Source: Gammaproteobacteria bacterium 42_54_T18 (GTDB taxonomy: Bacteria; Pseudomonadota; Gammaproteobacteria; Pseudomonadales; Ketobacteraceae). Taken from it: 64,000 nt of DNA. The DNA lies in assembly GCA_002163245.1 (NCBI GenBank), contig MAAL01000054.1, positions 113,950 to 177,949 of the forward strand, written 5' to 3'. The notes under the pieces are model-generated. The model saw nothing but the letters and a program-made list of their open reading frames with translations, did no database searches and was not told the origin of the DNA. Each line of letters opens with the position of its first letter. Position 1 is the stretch's first letter. Below are positions 31,787-42,500 of this stretch, piece by piece. Both the position numbers and the translations under genes were made by a program.

Positions 31787-34700
31787 ATGGCGAATAAGAA
31801 TAATGAAGCCTGTAGTAATACTAAGGTCGACTTGGTGGAGAAAGTAGCATCTGATCAAATTCAGGAAAAAACATCGAGTCGAAAACTGATTGAAAAGTCG
31901 TTATTGGAGATAAAGCGGTTACGTAAAAAAGTAAAGAGCCTTCAAGAAAATCAACATCAAACTAGCCATGGAGAAATTGCTATAGTTGGTGTTGGTTGCC
32001 GGCTGCCTGGGAAGATTAATAACCTGAATGATCTTTGGGAGGTTCTAGAAAAAGGTCAAGATTGTATTTCTTATGATGGAAATGACCGGTGGCCGTGGCA
32101 GGAAATTTTTGATGAGAATCAGGATGCACCTGGGAAACTATATACAAAGGCGATGGGATTGCTGGAAGATCCTATTGCATTTGATGCAGACTTTTTTGGC
32201 GTATCACCTCGAGAAGCAAACGAGATTGACCCACAACAGCGGTTGTTGTTAGAAGTTAGCTATCACGCTATGGAGAATGCTGGTTATTCTTTGCAAGCTT
32301 TAAAAGGCAGTAAAACCGGAGTTTTTGTCGGGGTATCCTCTCAAGACTATTCGCAATTGGGTAGTCGATTTGGAGCACCTGAAGATATAACGCCATGGCA
32401 GGGAACCGGTGTATCGCCATCTGCAGCAGCAGGCCGCTTATCCTATTTATACGACTTTAATGGGCCAAGTTTGGCTGTTGATACTGCTTGTTCTTCATCG
32501 TTGGTAGCGCTGCATTACGCTTGCCAGAGTTTGCGACAAGGGGAGTGTGATGCGGCGTTGGTGGGTGGGGTTAATATGATACTCAACCCTGGCACTAGCA
32601 TCTTATTCTCTAAAGCCAAAATGTTATCAGTGGATGGACATTGTAAGACCTTTGATAAAGATGCCAATGGGTATGTTCGTTCAGAGGGCTGTGCCATCGT
32701 AATGGTTAAACGTTTAAAGGATGCGATTAAAGACGGTGACCATATTCATGGTGTAATACGTGGTACGGCAGTTAATCAAGATGGGCGCTCTCAAGGGTTA
32801 ACAGCACCAAATGAAGTATCTCAACAAAAGGTAATTAATGCTGCGTTACAACAAGCGCAATGTGACCCAGATGAGGTGACATATGTAGAGGCACACGGTA
32901 CAGGGACTCCTCTAGGCGACCCTATAGAGATAAATGCCTTACAGGAAGTTTACGGAAAACATAAAGCGCCGGAACAACCTCTACATATAGGTTCGTGTAA
33001 GACGAACTTTGGCCATGCGGAAGCTGCTGCTGGAATGTTTGGTTTATTGAAATTAATCGTATCATTACAGCATAAAAAAATCCCCGCTAGTTTACATTTC
33101 TCTAATCCCAATCCGTATGTGAATTGGGGTGAGATGAATGTAAAAGTCGTTGATCAACTTCAGGATTGGCCGGAGACACCTTTAAGAGCAGGGTTGAGTG
33201 GTTTTGGTTTTACTGGAACTAATGCACATGTCATCGTTGAATCTTATGATGCAGAGCCTAGCAATGTAAATTCACCGGATAAAGGGGGGGAAGATAACGA
33301 TGAGAAGAGTATATGGCATCCTGCGATATTCCCGTTGTCTGCTAAAAATAAATATGCGTTAAAAGAAGCAGAATCTTCATTATCAAACTATCTATCTCGA
33401 ACTTGTTTATCTACCGTATCGTCTAATAAAAACAATCAACTGTTATCGGCTGTTTCTCATACATTGGCGGTGGGGCGAGAGCACTATCACTATCGTTCCA
33501 TTTTCAGTGAAAGCAATAAAACTGTTGTTTATGGAAAGAAAGTTAAACCAAATGTTGAATCTATTTTCCGGTTTACAAATACTGCTGTTATTGATGAAGG
33601 TGTCGTTAACACATTAAAAAACAGGATTCCATATTTTGGTAAACATTGGAATGAAATTAAATCCATTGTTCGTCGTCAGAATATAAAATTAAGTGACGAG
33701 TTTTCTAGCGAATTAAGGCATTTTGGATACCAGTATTCGTTGTCAAAAATGTTTATAGCTTGGGGGATAGCCCCAAAAACATTGATAGCGGGAGATGCTA
33801 TAAAGAACATCGAAAACGAAGATTGCAGTTTTTATGGGGATAATGCAGGGTTAATTTTTGCATCGGAATTATCTGCCGCTTGTGTGGCTGGTCTGATGTC
33901 GCTTGAAAATGCAATTAACTCGTTATTTGATTTAGTAAAAATAACTAAAGAAACAAAATTGGATGCTGCTTATCTGGGTGATGTTACTCAGGGCATCGTT
34001 GCACGTTGTCAAAGACCTAGGCTTCGATTTATTAGTCCGTTGGCAGCTGACAATGGCGAGTTGCTGGTGTTTTCTAGTGATACCAAGGTGATGAGTCATT
34101 GGGCCAGTCATCTTGTGAGTATTGCCAACAAAGATCAATCGAATCATATTGATGCTATTGAATTAGAGAAAGTTGTATCTTGGGATATATCGATTTCTTT
34201 GAATGAATGTGTAACAGTGATTGTTAACGCTAATATGCAGGGTGGTGAGAAGTTAAAGAACGCTACTATAGAACAAGAAAATTACCATGATCCGCGGTTT
34301 GGTTGTTTGCAGAATATGGAATCATTACTGATGGCAGTGTATGTGGTAGGTATTGATGTTGATTGGAAGTCGGTGTTCATCAATTCAATATCCACAGACT
34401 CAATGTCGGCTGATTCAATGGTCAGAAAAGTACTGTTACCTGGGTATCCGTTTCAAAGAAAGGACTATTGGAATACTGCGATACCATTACATCTTCTCAA
34501 CGTGACTCAAGGTGGTAAAGGTGATTCTGTCCAGAAGAACGCGCTAAACGGTGCAGGCTCAACAAATTCTGAAGTGTCGGATAAACAATTAGGTCAATGG
34601 AGTTATCAGTATTCTCTTGAAGAAACAGAATTATTGATGAGCGAAATGTCTTTGCCACAACAGTGGTTGGTTATATCCGATGATGAACAAAATGCGAATG

Positions 34701-36514
34701 CGCTATATTCCCAATTGATATCACGAGGACACCAAGCAACAGCAGCTGTTATGTTGGGAAATAATAGTGACCTTTCCTTGCGAGATATTTGGAATGATAC
34801 GCAAATTACAACGATCAAGAACCCTGATGATTTTAGGTCTTGGTTGTTAAACAAAGCTCAGGGTGAGCAGCTAAATATTGTTTTTTCTGTTGGTAATGAG
34901 AGCGGCATCGAGAATTGGACACGGTTTAAGCAACAATATACAGATACCACCAAGTTCACGTTGTATCTGTCACAAACCCTAGCGAGCATGTCGAATATTT
35001 GTTTATGGACGATAACAGCGAACGGTTTGATCGATGGATTGAATCATAAGGATGAAGAAAAGGCACTTCCTTTTTCTTGCACTTCATCATTGTTAACAGG
35101 ATTTAGTAAGGTGTTGGCACTAGAGTTATCTGATGTCATGCAAGGTCATTTGGATTATAGGTTTGTTGACTCAGGGTTAGATCGAGTGACTGCGTCGGCA
35201 TTGGTTGATGCGTTAATGTCCGAATTGCCCTGTGCGAATTTGCACTTTGATGGCAAGGCATGGAGCTCGCCCGTACTTCAAAAGGTATCAGCGGAGTTAA
35301 TTAGAGATAAAGCGACCGAACTAGATAAGAAGAGGCTGCGTGAAGATGCTTTTTATCTGATTGCTGGAGGGACCGGATCGATTGGTTTGGCTGTAGCGCA
35401 ACGATTGATTGATCATGGTGCAAAACATATTGTTCTTTTGAGTCGATCAGGTGTTGATGAGAAATCGACTGTCTATAACACTATTATGAAAATGAAATTG
35501 ACCTGTGAAGTGTTAACACCCGCAATAGATATATGTAATCGTGGGGCACTGACTGGTTGTCTTGAAGCACTGCGACAGGATTTACCAATTGCAGGGGTTG
35601 TACATGCTGCCGGTACGTTTGATATATCACCCTTAAAATCCCTGACTTCACAAGGGTGTTTTTCAGTGATGGACAGTAAGGTTATAGGTTTACGCTGGTT
35701 GGATGAGTTAACAAGAGAGGATGAGGTCGAGATGTTTATTGGATTCTCATCCATAGCATCGGTGTGGGGATCTGCAGGGAATTTTCATTATTCAGCTGCT
35801 AACTATGCTGTCGATAGCATTATCTATTCTCGTCAGAGCTGTGGGTTGCCAGGTGTGGTAATTAATTGGGGACCCTGGGCTGAGTCCAACATGGTAACCA
35901 ATGAGTCGGAAAAGGAGGCAAACAAACGTGGTCTATTTGCGATGGACAAAACTGCTGCATTACAGTGGTTTGATCAATTCTTATTACGACCGACCGTTCA
36001 ACAAACCATTGTTGTAAAAGCACAATGGCAACGTTTGAAGCCGCTCCTAGAGCTTACGAAGATGGGAGCGGTGTTACGTAAAATTGGCCTTGATGATACT
36101 AGCGATGATTTTGGAGACGAGAATGAAATTTCAAACAATAACGTAGAATTGAGTGCCAGTGATATTACATTTAAGCAGGCCTTGGAGACGTTATCACAAG
36201 AGAGTGCGGAAATAGCTTTATTAGAATATGTTAAACAACAGTTAGCAACTGCCTTGGAATCAGAAATAGAAGATATTGATGTCTTTCAACCATTGCTAAA
36301 CTTAGGTATTGATTCATTGATGGCCGTTGAATTTAAAAACAGAGTAACAAAGGTCACTGGAGTTGAAATTCCTTTAGTAAAGCTATTGGAAGGCAGCAAT
36401 TTATGTGATTTAAGCAAAATGCTGTGTGATGAATATTTTCAATTAAAAAATGCGACATCGAACGATAGTGGTTTGATGCAAGAAGACGAGGAATTTTTGG
36501 AAGGTGTATTATGA
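31787..36514 (+). CDS. One-module PKS with decayed AT: KS-(AT0)-KR-ACP
   Basis: The N-terminus carries a helical docking segment (LLEIKRLRKKVKSLQE) similar to that of the preceding PKS. The KS (about residues 65-485) is complete: DTACSSSL with Cys about 234, EAHGTGTPLGDP and NFGHAEAAAG. The stretch where an AT belongs (about 520-900) has lost its signatures: FRFTNTA stands for the GQG entry motif, the nucleophile GHSxG is replaced by AGDAIKN (about 668), and no HAFH is seen, while the following LPGYPFQRKDYW post-AT linker remains. A KR (IAGGTGSIG about 1188; [14 protein letters not shown]) and an ACP (GIDSLM, serine about 1509) follow. The module should add C2 and reduce it to a hydroxyl, with malonyl supplied in trans. 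AAGAGG precedes the ATG, and the stop overlaps the next start (ATGA). Confidence 0.92.
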   Translation: MANKNNEACSNTKVDLVEKVASDQIQEKTSSRKLIEKSLLEIKRLRKKVKSLQENQHQTSHGEIAIVGVGCRLPGKINNLNDLWEVLEKGQDCISYDGNDRWPWQEIFDENQDAPGKLYTKAMGLLEDPIAFDADFFGVSPREANEIDPQQRLLLEVSYHAMENAGYSLQALKGSKTGVFVGVSSQDYSQLGSRFGAPEDITPWQGTGVSPSAAAGRLSYLYDFNGPSLAVDTACSSSLVALHYACQSLRQGECDAALVGGVNMILNPGTSILFSKAKMLSVDGHCKTFDKDANGYVRSEGCAIVMVKRLKDAIKDGDHIHGVIRGTAVNQDGRSQGLTAPNEVSQQKVINAALQQAQCDPDEVTYVEAHGTGTPLGDPIEINALQEVYGKHKAPEQPLHIGSCKTNFGHAEAAAGMFGLLKLIVSLQHKKIPASLHFSNPNPYVNWGEMNVKVVDQLQDWPETPLRAGLSGFGFTGTNAHVIVESYDAEPSNVNSPDKGGEDNDEKSIWHPAIFPLSAKNKYALKEAESSLSNYLSRTCLSTVSSNKNNQLLSAVSHTLAVGREHYHYRSIFSESNKTVVYGKKVKPNVESIFRFTNTAVIDEGVVNTLKNRIPYFGKHWNEIKSIVRRQNIKLSDEFSSELRHFGYQYSLSKMFIAWGIAPKTLIAGDAIKNIENEDCSFYGDNAGLIFASELSAACVAGLMSLENAINSLFDLVKITKETKLDAAYLGDVTQGIVARCQRPRLRFISPLAADNGELLVFSSDTKVMSHWASHLVSIANKDQSNHIDAIELEKVVSWDISISLNECVTVIVNANMQGGEKLKNATIEQENYHDPRFGCLQNMESLLMAVYVVGIDVDWKSVFINSISTDSMSADSMVRKVLLPGYPFQRKDYWNTAIPLHLLNVTQGGKGDSVQKNALNGAGSTNSEVSDKQLGQWSYQYSLEETELLMSEMSLPQQWLVISDDEQNANALYSQLISRGHQATAAVMLGNNSDLSLRDIWNDTQITTIKNPDDFRSWLLNKAQGEQLNIVFSVGNESGIENWTRFKQQYTDTTKFTLYLSQTLASMSNICLWTITANGLIDGLNHKDEEKALPFSCTSSLLTGFSKVLALELSDVMQGHLDYRFVDSGLDRVTASALVDALMSELPCANLHFDGKAWSSPVLQKVSAELIRDKATELDKKRLREDAFYLIAGGTGSIGLAVAQRLIDHGAKHIVLLSRSGVDEKSTVYNTIMKMKLTCEVLTPAIDICNRGALTGCLEALRQDLPIAGVVHAAGTFDISPLKSLTSQGCFSVMDSKVIGLRWLDELTREDEVEMFIGFSSIASVWGSAGNFHYSAANYAVDSIIYSRQSCGLPGVVINWGPWAESNMVTNESEKEANKRGLFAMDKTAALQWFDQFLLRPTVQQTIVVKAQWQRLKPLLELTKMGAVLRKIGLDDTSDDFGDENEISNNNVELSASDITFKQALETLSQESAEIALLEYVKQQLATALESEIEDIDVFQPLLNLGIDSLMAVEFKNRVTKVTGVEIPLVKLLEGSNLCDLSKMLCDEYFQLKNATSNDSGLMQEDEEFLEGVL

Positions 36515-39500
36515 GTGCGCCAGAGTCTCCTCGTTATTTGTTGGAGCGGTTTTTGGAGCCACATTATAAAAATGGATTAAAATTGTGGTTGGATCAAGGT
36601 CAGCTACGGTTCAAAGGGCCAAAGGAAATTTTGAAGAAAGAGCTTATTGCTGCATTGAAGAAGCATAAGCCAGATATAATTATGATGCTTCAAGAAGAAG
36701 CTATCTCTTTAAAATCTACCTCTTTAGAAACTGCACTATCAGGATCCATGATACAGGCTGGGGAAACGGTTAATCATATTGATGCCGAATACCCGCTGTC
36801 GATGAGTCAGTCTGCAATTTGGATGTTGTATCAATTTGCACCGAACAGCCCGGTTTATAACACGACTTTTTGTGCCAGATTAAATGAAAGTACTGATATT
36901 GATTTGCTGGAAAAAGCCTATCAAAATACCGTTAATCGGCATGATTTGCTGCGTAGCCGGTTTCTAGATAGTGATGAAGGTAGTGTTCAGCAAGTGATGC
37001 ATAGTTCCCAAGTTTCAATTGATTTAGTCGATGGGATGTCATGGGGACAAGAGACGATAGATGAATGGCTGAAAAAGGAAGCGGTAAGTCCGTTTGATTT
37101 GAGCAATGCACAGTCATTGAGAATTAAATGTTTAAAGACCGATGGTGGTAATCTTCTTATTGCCACCATTCACCATATCGCGGCAGATTTATGGTCGTTA
37201 CTTATCATTGCAGAGGATCTATTTTCTGATTATCAGCATTACCTTGCACATGGTTACTTTAATGTAATTAAAGCAGAAAAAACCTACCAGGATCATGTGC
37301 TACAGCAGAAAATATATCTGCAGTCGGATGATATCGAAGATGTAAGGTTGTTTTGGCAAGAATACTTAGTTAATGCGACGTTTCAGCTGGAGATGCCAAC
37401 GGATTTTGTTCGACCTGCAATAATGACGATGTCTACCGCTAGGCGCAGTACTTTTGTAGATAATAATATAGCTAGATCGGTAAGAGAGTTTTGCAAAAAG
37501 AGTGCTATAACTCCCTATGTTTTATTTGAGTCGGCTTTTCAGCTATTACTATTTCGCTATGTCCAACGATCGAGTTTTCTTATTGGAACGCCAACATTTG
37601 GTCGTTCGAAGCAAGCGTTAGAAAAAATTGTTGGAGATTTTGCAAACCCTGTTGTTCTTAGGGCGAATATTAAGCGTGAGAATGGTGTTGTTCGGTGGTT
37701 GAAAAGCAATCAAAAAGACCTCTTTAAAGTGATGGCACTACAAGATTACCCTTTTCCTTCTTTAGTTGAACTTATTAACCCTCCTAGGGATGCATCGCGA
37801 ACACCACTTTTTCAACATATGTTTGTTTGGCATCAGGGGAATAAGGACACATTTTTACAGCAGAATGTTATTGAGGATATTTTACCTATCTCCGGGCCTT
37901 GCGGGTCTCCCTATGATATTTTGCTATCGGTCAGTGACATGGGGGACGGCTTTGAATGTCACTGGACTTATCAAACCTCATTGTATGATGACGTTTCTAT
38001 TAAACAGTTTTCGCGAGAATATGAACAGGTTATTTATGCTCTATTAGCAAGTAAAGATGAAATTACTATTGGCTCTTTATTAAATGAAATAGAAAGCTCT
38101 TCATTGGATATTTGCGGAGAGCTTACGAATAATGTCTTTTTAAAGGGGAAGTCATTAGATAGTTTTGTTAGCGATGATAGATTTGATAAAACTGAAATTA
38201 TTGATTCGAAAATTTCAGTTGCTGGTTACTCTCTGACAAATATTAGTGATGAACATCCGATAAGCTGTCTGCATGAGCGCGGATCAGTGGTTAGGCATTA
38301 TTCAGATATATCAGAAATACTCCCTTTAAATGGTTACTATAACGCTAATGGCGATATTGTAATAACTGATATATCTCTTGGTTGGGGTGTTATCAATCGA
38401 GAATTGATCGATCTTAAGTCGAAAATTTTAGAAGAATATTCGTATGTATCTGTTCCAAATATTATTGTTCGTTGTTGTATTTCTGATGATGGGGGTTTCA
38501 GGAACGTAGTGTATTTTGAAAGTTGTGGTGATGAAACTATAGATGATGATATTGGTAAATATTTAGAAAGTTCATATGGATTTCTTCAGGATGTTGTTTG
38601 CCTTTCTCGATTTGTATTAGATGATAACGGGCATATAGATAGGTTCTGGCTGTTAGGGATTCCAGTATTTGGTGTGTCTAGCATAGCTAAAAATAATAAT
38701 AAGTCTGATGGAATTACATCAAAGTCAATCAAAAGAACACAAATACGGTTAGCTCCACAACAATATTACCCAAATAAAGATGCAGACAACAACAAAGAGA
38801 TGGTTGATGTTAACAGTGTGGAAGGTGTTCAGTTAGATGTAGACGAACTTGAGCCTGCTTTATTGATCGGTGGTAAGTTATCTTTAACTATTCCAGTTGA
38901 TAATATTGTTGAAGGCCTCATTAAAACAGCAGCATTGAATGACGGCACAGGTTTTAGATTTGTTGATGAAGCAGGTATGGTTTCTACTTTATCTTATACT
39001 GATCTGTTACATGCGAGTGTTATTCTGGCAAACGGATTACGTCAAAATGGAATACAAGAAAAACAGGTAGTTATACTTCAACTTTCAGATCGTTCGCAAT
39101 ATTTTACCTTGTGGTGGGCTTTGTTATGGTTGGGGGCGACGCCCTTAACGATAGCTGTTCCAACTGGCTATTCTGATGATCAACCAATAGCAAAAAAACT
39201 AAAAAATGTTGTCAGAAGTATTCCTGATTGTGTTGTGATCAGTGATGTGAATTCCTCAGGTAGTGTTACGTTAATAGAAGACTATATAAATTGTAGTGTT
39301 TTGCATATCAATGACATTGTTAATGTTGTTGGTGTGGGGCCATTGTTAGTAGAGGAGTCAATACAAGAGAAAGGCTATTATAAAAGGAATGATATTGCAT
39401 TTTTACAACTCACTTCCGGTAGCACAGGGACTCCAAAAGTCATTCAAATCAGTCATCAAGGGATACTGCATCAGGTTTACGCCGCAGCCGAATTTAATCA

Positions 39501-42500
39501 ATTCGCGGTTGGTGATAAGACGTTAAATTGGCTTCCCTATGATCATGTGGTTCCAATACTTACAACACATTTACGAGACGTCATATTAGGTTTAAGCCAG
39601 TTTCAAGTTTCTACTTTAACCGTCTTAGCTGACCCATTACATTGGCTTCAGTTGATGGAAAAATATGACATACAACATAGCTGGTCGCCAAACTTTGGGT
39701 TTAAGTTAGTCGTTGATGCCTTAAAAGCAGCTGGTACTGACAAGTCTTTGAACCAAATAACGTCTCTATGTAATGTTAAAACACTGATGAATGCCGGCGA
39801 ACAAGTTATACCGTCCGTGGCTTCTGATTTTATGAGGTTATTACAACCATTCCACCTTAGAGCTGGAGCAATACAGCCTGCGTTTGGTATGGCCGAGTCT
39901 TGTACATGCATAACCTATGATAACGAGTATGGTTTTGATGGGGATGATTTGATGCCTTTTGCATCACTCGGTGGCGTGATTCCAGGCGTCGATATCAGAA
40001 TAGTAGATGGCAATAATGTACTACTTAATGCCGGGGAAATTGGGCGAATGCAGATACGGGGTCCAATCGTTACTGCAGGTTACATGAATAATCACAGTGC
40101 AAATGAAGAATCTTTTGTGGGTGATGGTTGGTTTAATTCTGGTGATTTGGGCTATATATTTCGTGAGAAACTGGTGTTAACGGGGCGAGAGAAGGAAATG
40201 ATCGTCATCCGAGGTGTTAATTACTATTGTTATGAAATTGAGGAGTCTATTACACTGCACACCAGTATTTTATCTACTTTTGTCGCTGCCTTTTCGATAA
40301 GGAATGATTCGAATATAGAGGAGCTTATTGTCGTTTATGTGGAAAGTGATAATGTTAGTTCTGCTAATTCTGAAAAGGAAATCAATACCATAATCAATAC
40401 GGATTTCGGGATAGAAGCTCGTTATATTGTTCGTGTAAGGCAGGATCAGTTTCATAAAACTACAAGTGGTAAAATACAACGTTCTCAATTCCGGCTGCTA
40501 TACGAGGCAGGGGAGTATAAAGCACAGTGCGTAGCGTTTGATAGAGTCATGGGTAATGTTACTGAGGCAGATTTATCTATCCCCTATTACCTATATCAAG
40601 CAGAATTAGAGAAGGTAGATTTAGCATTGGTTGAGGGTTTTGAGGGTGATGATGTATCCGCTATAGCATTTTCCTTTGAAAATCGACTTGTTAGAAAACT
40701 TGGTGGTTATTGTTCAAAGATGCCTGTAATTGAAGCAAAGAGTGTGACGGATATTGCTCTTCTATCTAAGCCTATATTGATGAATGCAGTCAGGAATCGC
40801 AGTACAAATATCCTATTATTATATTCACTTCCCGTAGTAACGGATGTTGAGGAAACTCAGAGGTTAGTAATAACTCTTACAGACACCGTTTTACAACTTA
40901 ATCGTCAATTTTGTCAAGATAAACGAATTTGTATCGATAACGAGATGGCTTTACATGTTGTATTGGTTAAACAGCCAAATACACCTGATTCCAATATAGT
41001 AAGTATGAAATCGTTAACGGACTCTATATCCCAAGAATTAACCATGGGTTCGGTGGAAAATAACGAAGGAACGGCCTCATTGTTACGTTTACGGATTGTA
41101 AATGAGCATGATATTTCAGATTCCTTATTTGATAAGATTTTGCAATTACGCTCTGTTATCTCACCTTTGACTTTTGATGCTGGTAGTGTATTTCGGCCTG
41201 TATTACAACACGCAGCGATTTCAATGCGCCCCTCATTCAAGGATGGGAGTCAGTTGTCGCCCATATACCGAAAAGTATTTGTAGTTACCGGTGGGTTTGG
41301 CGGTCTAGGTATTGAATTGGTGAAATACCTTTTGGATGAGCAATGCAAAATTATTGTCATAGGTAGAAAAGATATAAGTTTGTGTAAAAAAACACAGACG
41401 CTCGCTAAAGATATACGAAGGGAATATGGTGAAAAGGCGTTATCCTATCATTCGGTAGCGTCATTGGACGAAGCTAATATTAGATTTTCAGTAAATTCTG
41501 GTTTGGTATCTGTTGAGGAGGAATCGATAGATGGCATTTTTCATTTGGCGGGAAGATATTTACAAAAAACTGCATCTTCGATGACAGATGAAGATTGGAC
41601 TCAGTGTCTTGATGCAAAATATGAAGGAAGTTTGACATTAGGTCGGTATTTACGAAAGTCTTGGCCGAATGCAATGCTTATCTATTTCAGTTCAATCAAT
41701 AGCTATTTTGGTGCGTCAGGACTTACAGGTTATAGCACAGCGAACGCGTTGCAGAACCAGTTGACAGACTATTTTAATAAAACGGAAAATATTGAGGATG
41801 AAGGCGTAGGTATAGTTAAAACATTCTCTTTGAATTGGAGCGTATGGCCAGATATTGGAATGGCTCAGGATTTTAGCTCACAAGATATTGCGTTAGCAAA
41901 GAATAAGGGCTTCTTACCAATGTCCACTGCAAACGATTTATTCTGGTTAGATTCGGTTCTTGCTTCTGAACCAGGATGTTATTGGTTAGGACTAGATCAC
42001 AAAAAACCAGTAATAGCCGCAGATGTTGGTTGGAAAGGTGTGTCTGAACAGTGGCAAATTAGTGTTCTAGATGCAAAGTCTGAAGCCTTACAAATGAATC
42101 AACACATTGAGTTACCTAGGATTCCTCTACCAGTATTTAATGTAGTTGATGTTGAGTTGAAGAGAGGGGGGCAACAACCACGAAATGCAACGGACCAGCT
42201 TCTTTTGGATATATGGGTAAGTCTATTGGGCGCTAGAGTCTCCCATATTGACCAAACATTCTTTGAGTGCGGTGGGAATTCTGTTGTGGTGACTCAGCTA
42301 ATGTATAAAGTTACTGTAAACTTCAGTGAATCGTTACCGTTGTCATCTCTTTTTGAATATCCAACGATAAGAAAGTTTAGCGACTTTCTATTAAGTAAAA
42401 AATCATCTACAGAAAAGGGGTTGGAGGAATCTGGGTTTTCCTCAGTAATCTCTGCACTTAGCCTAGTTGATCAAGTGAAAAATCTTGGGAAGGATCAAGT

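Noticed and set aside
33300..34480. Novel insertion domain in the third PKS module
   Set aside because: Position, length, flanking KS-AT linker and post-AT motif fit a degenerate AT better than a new domain.
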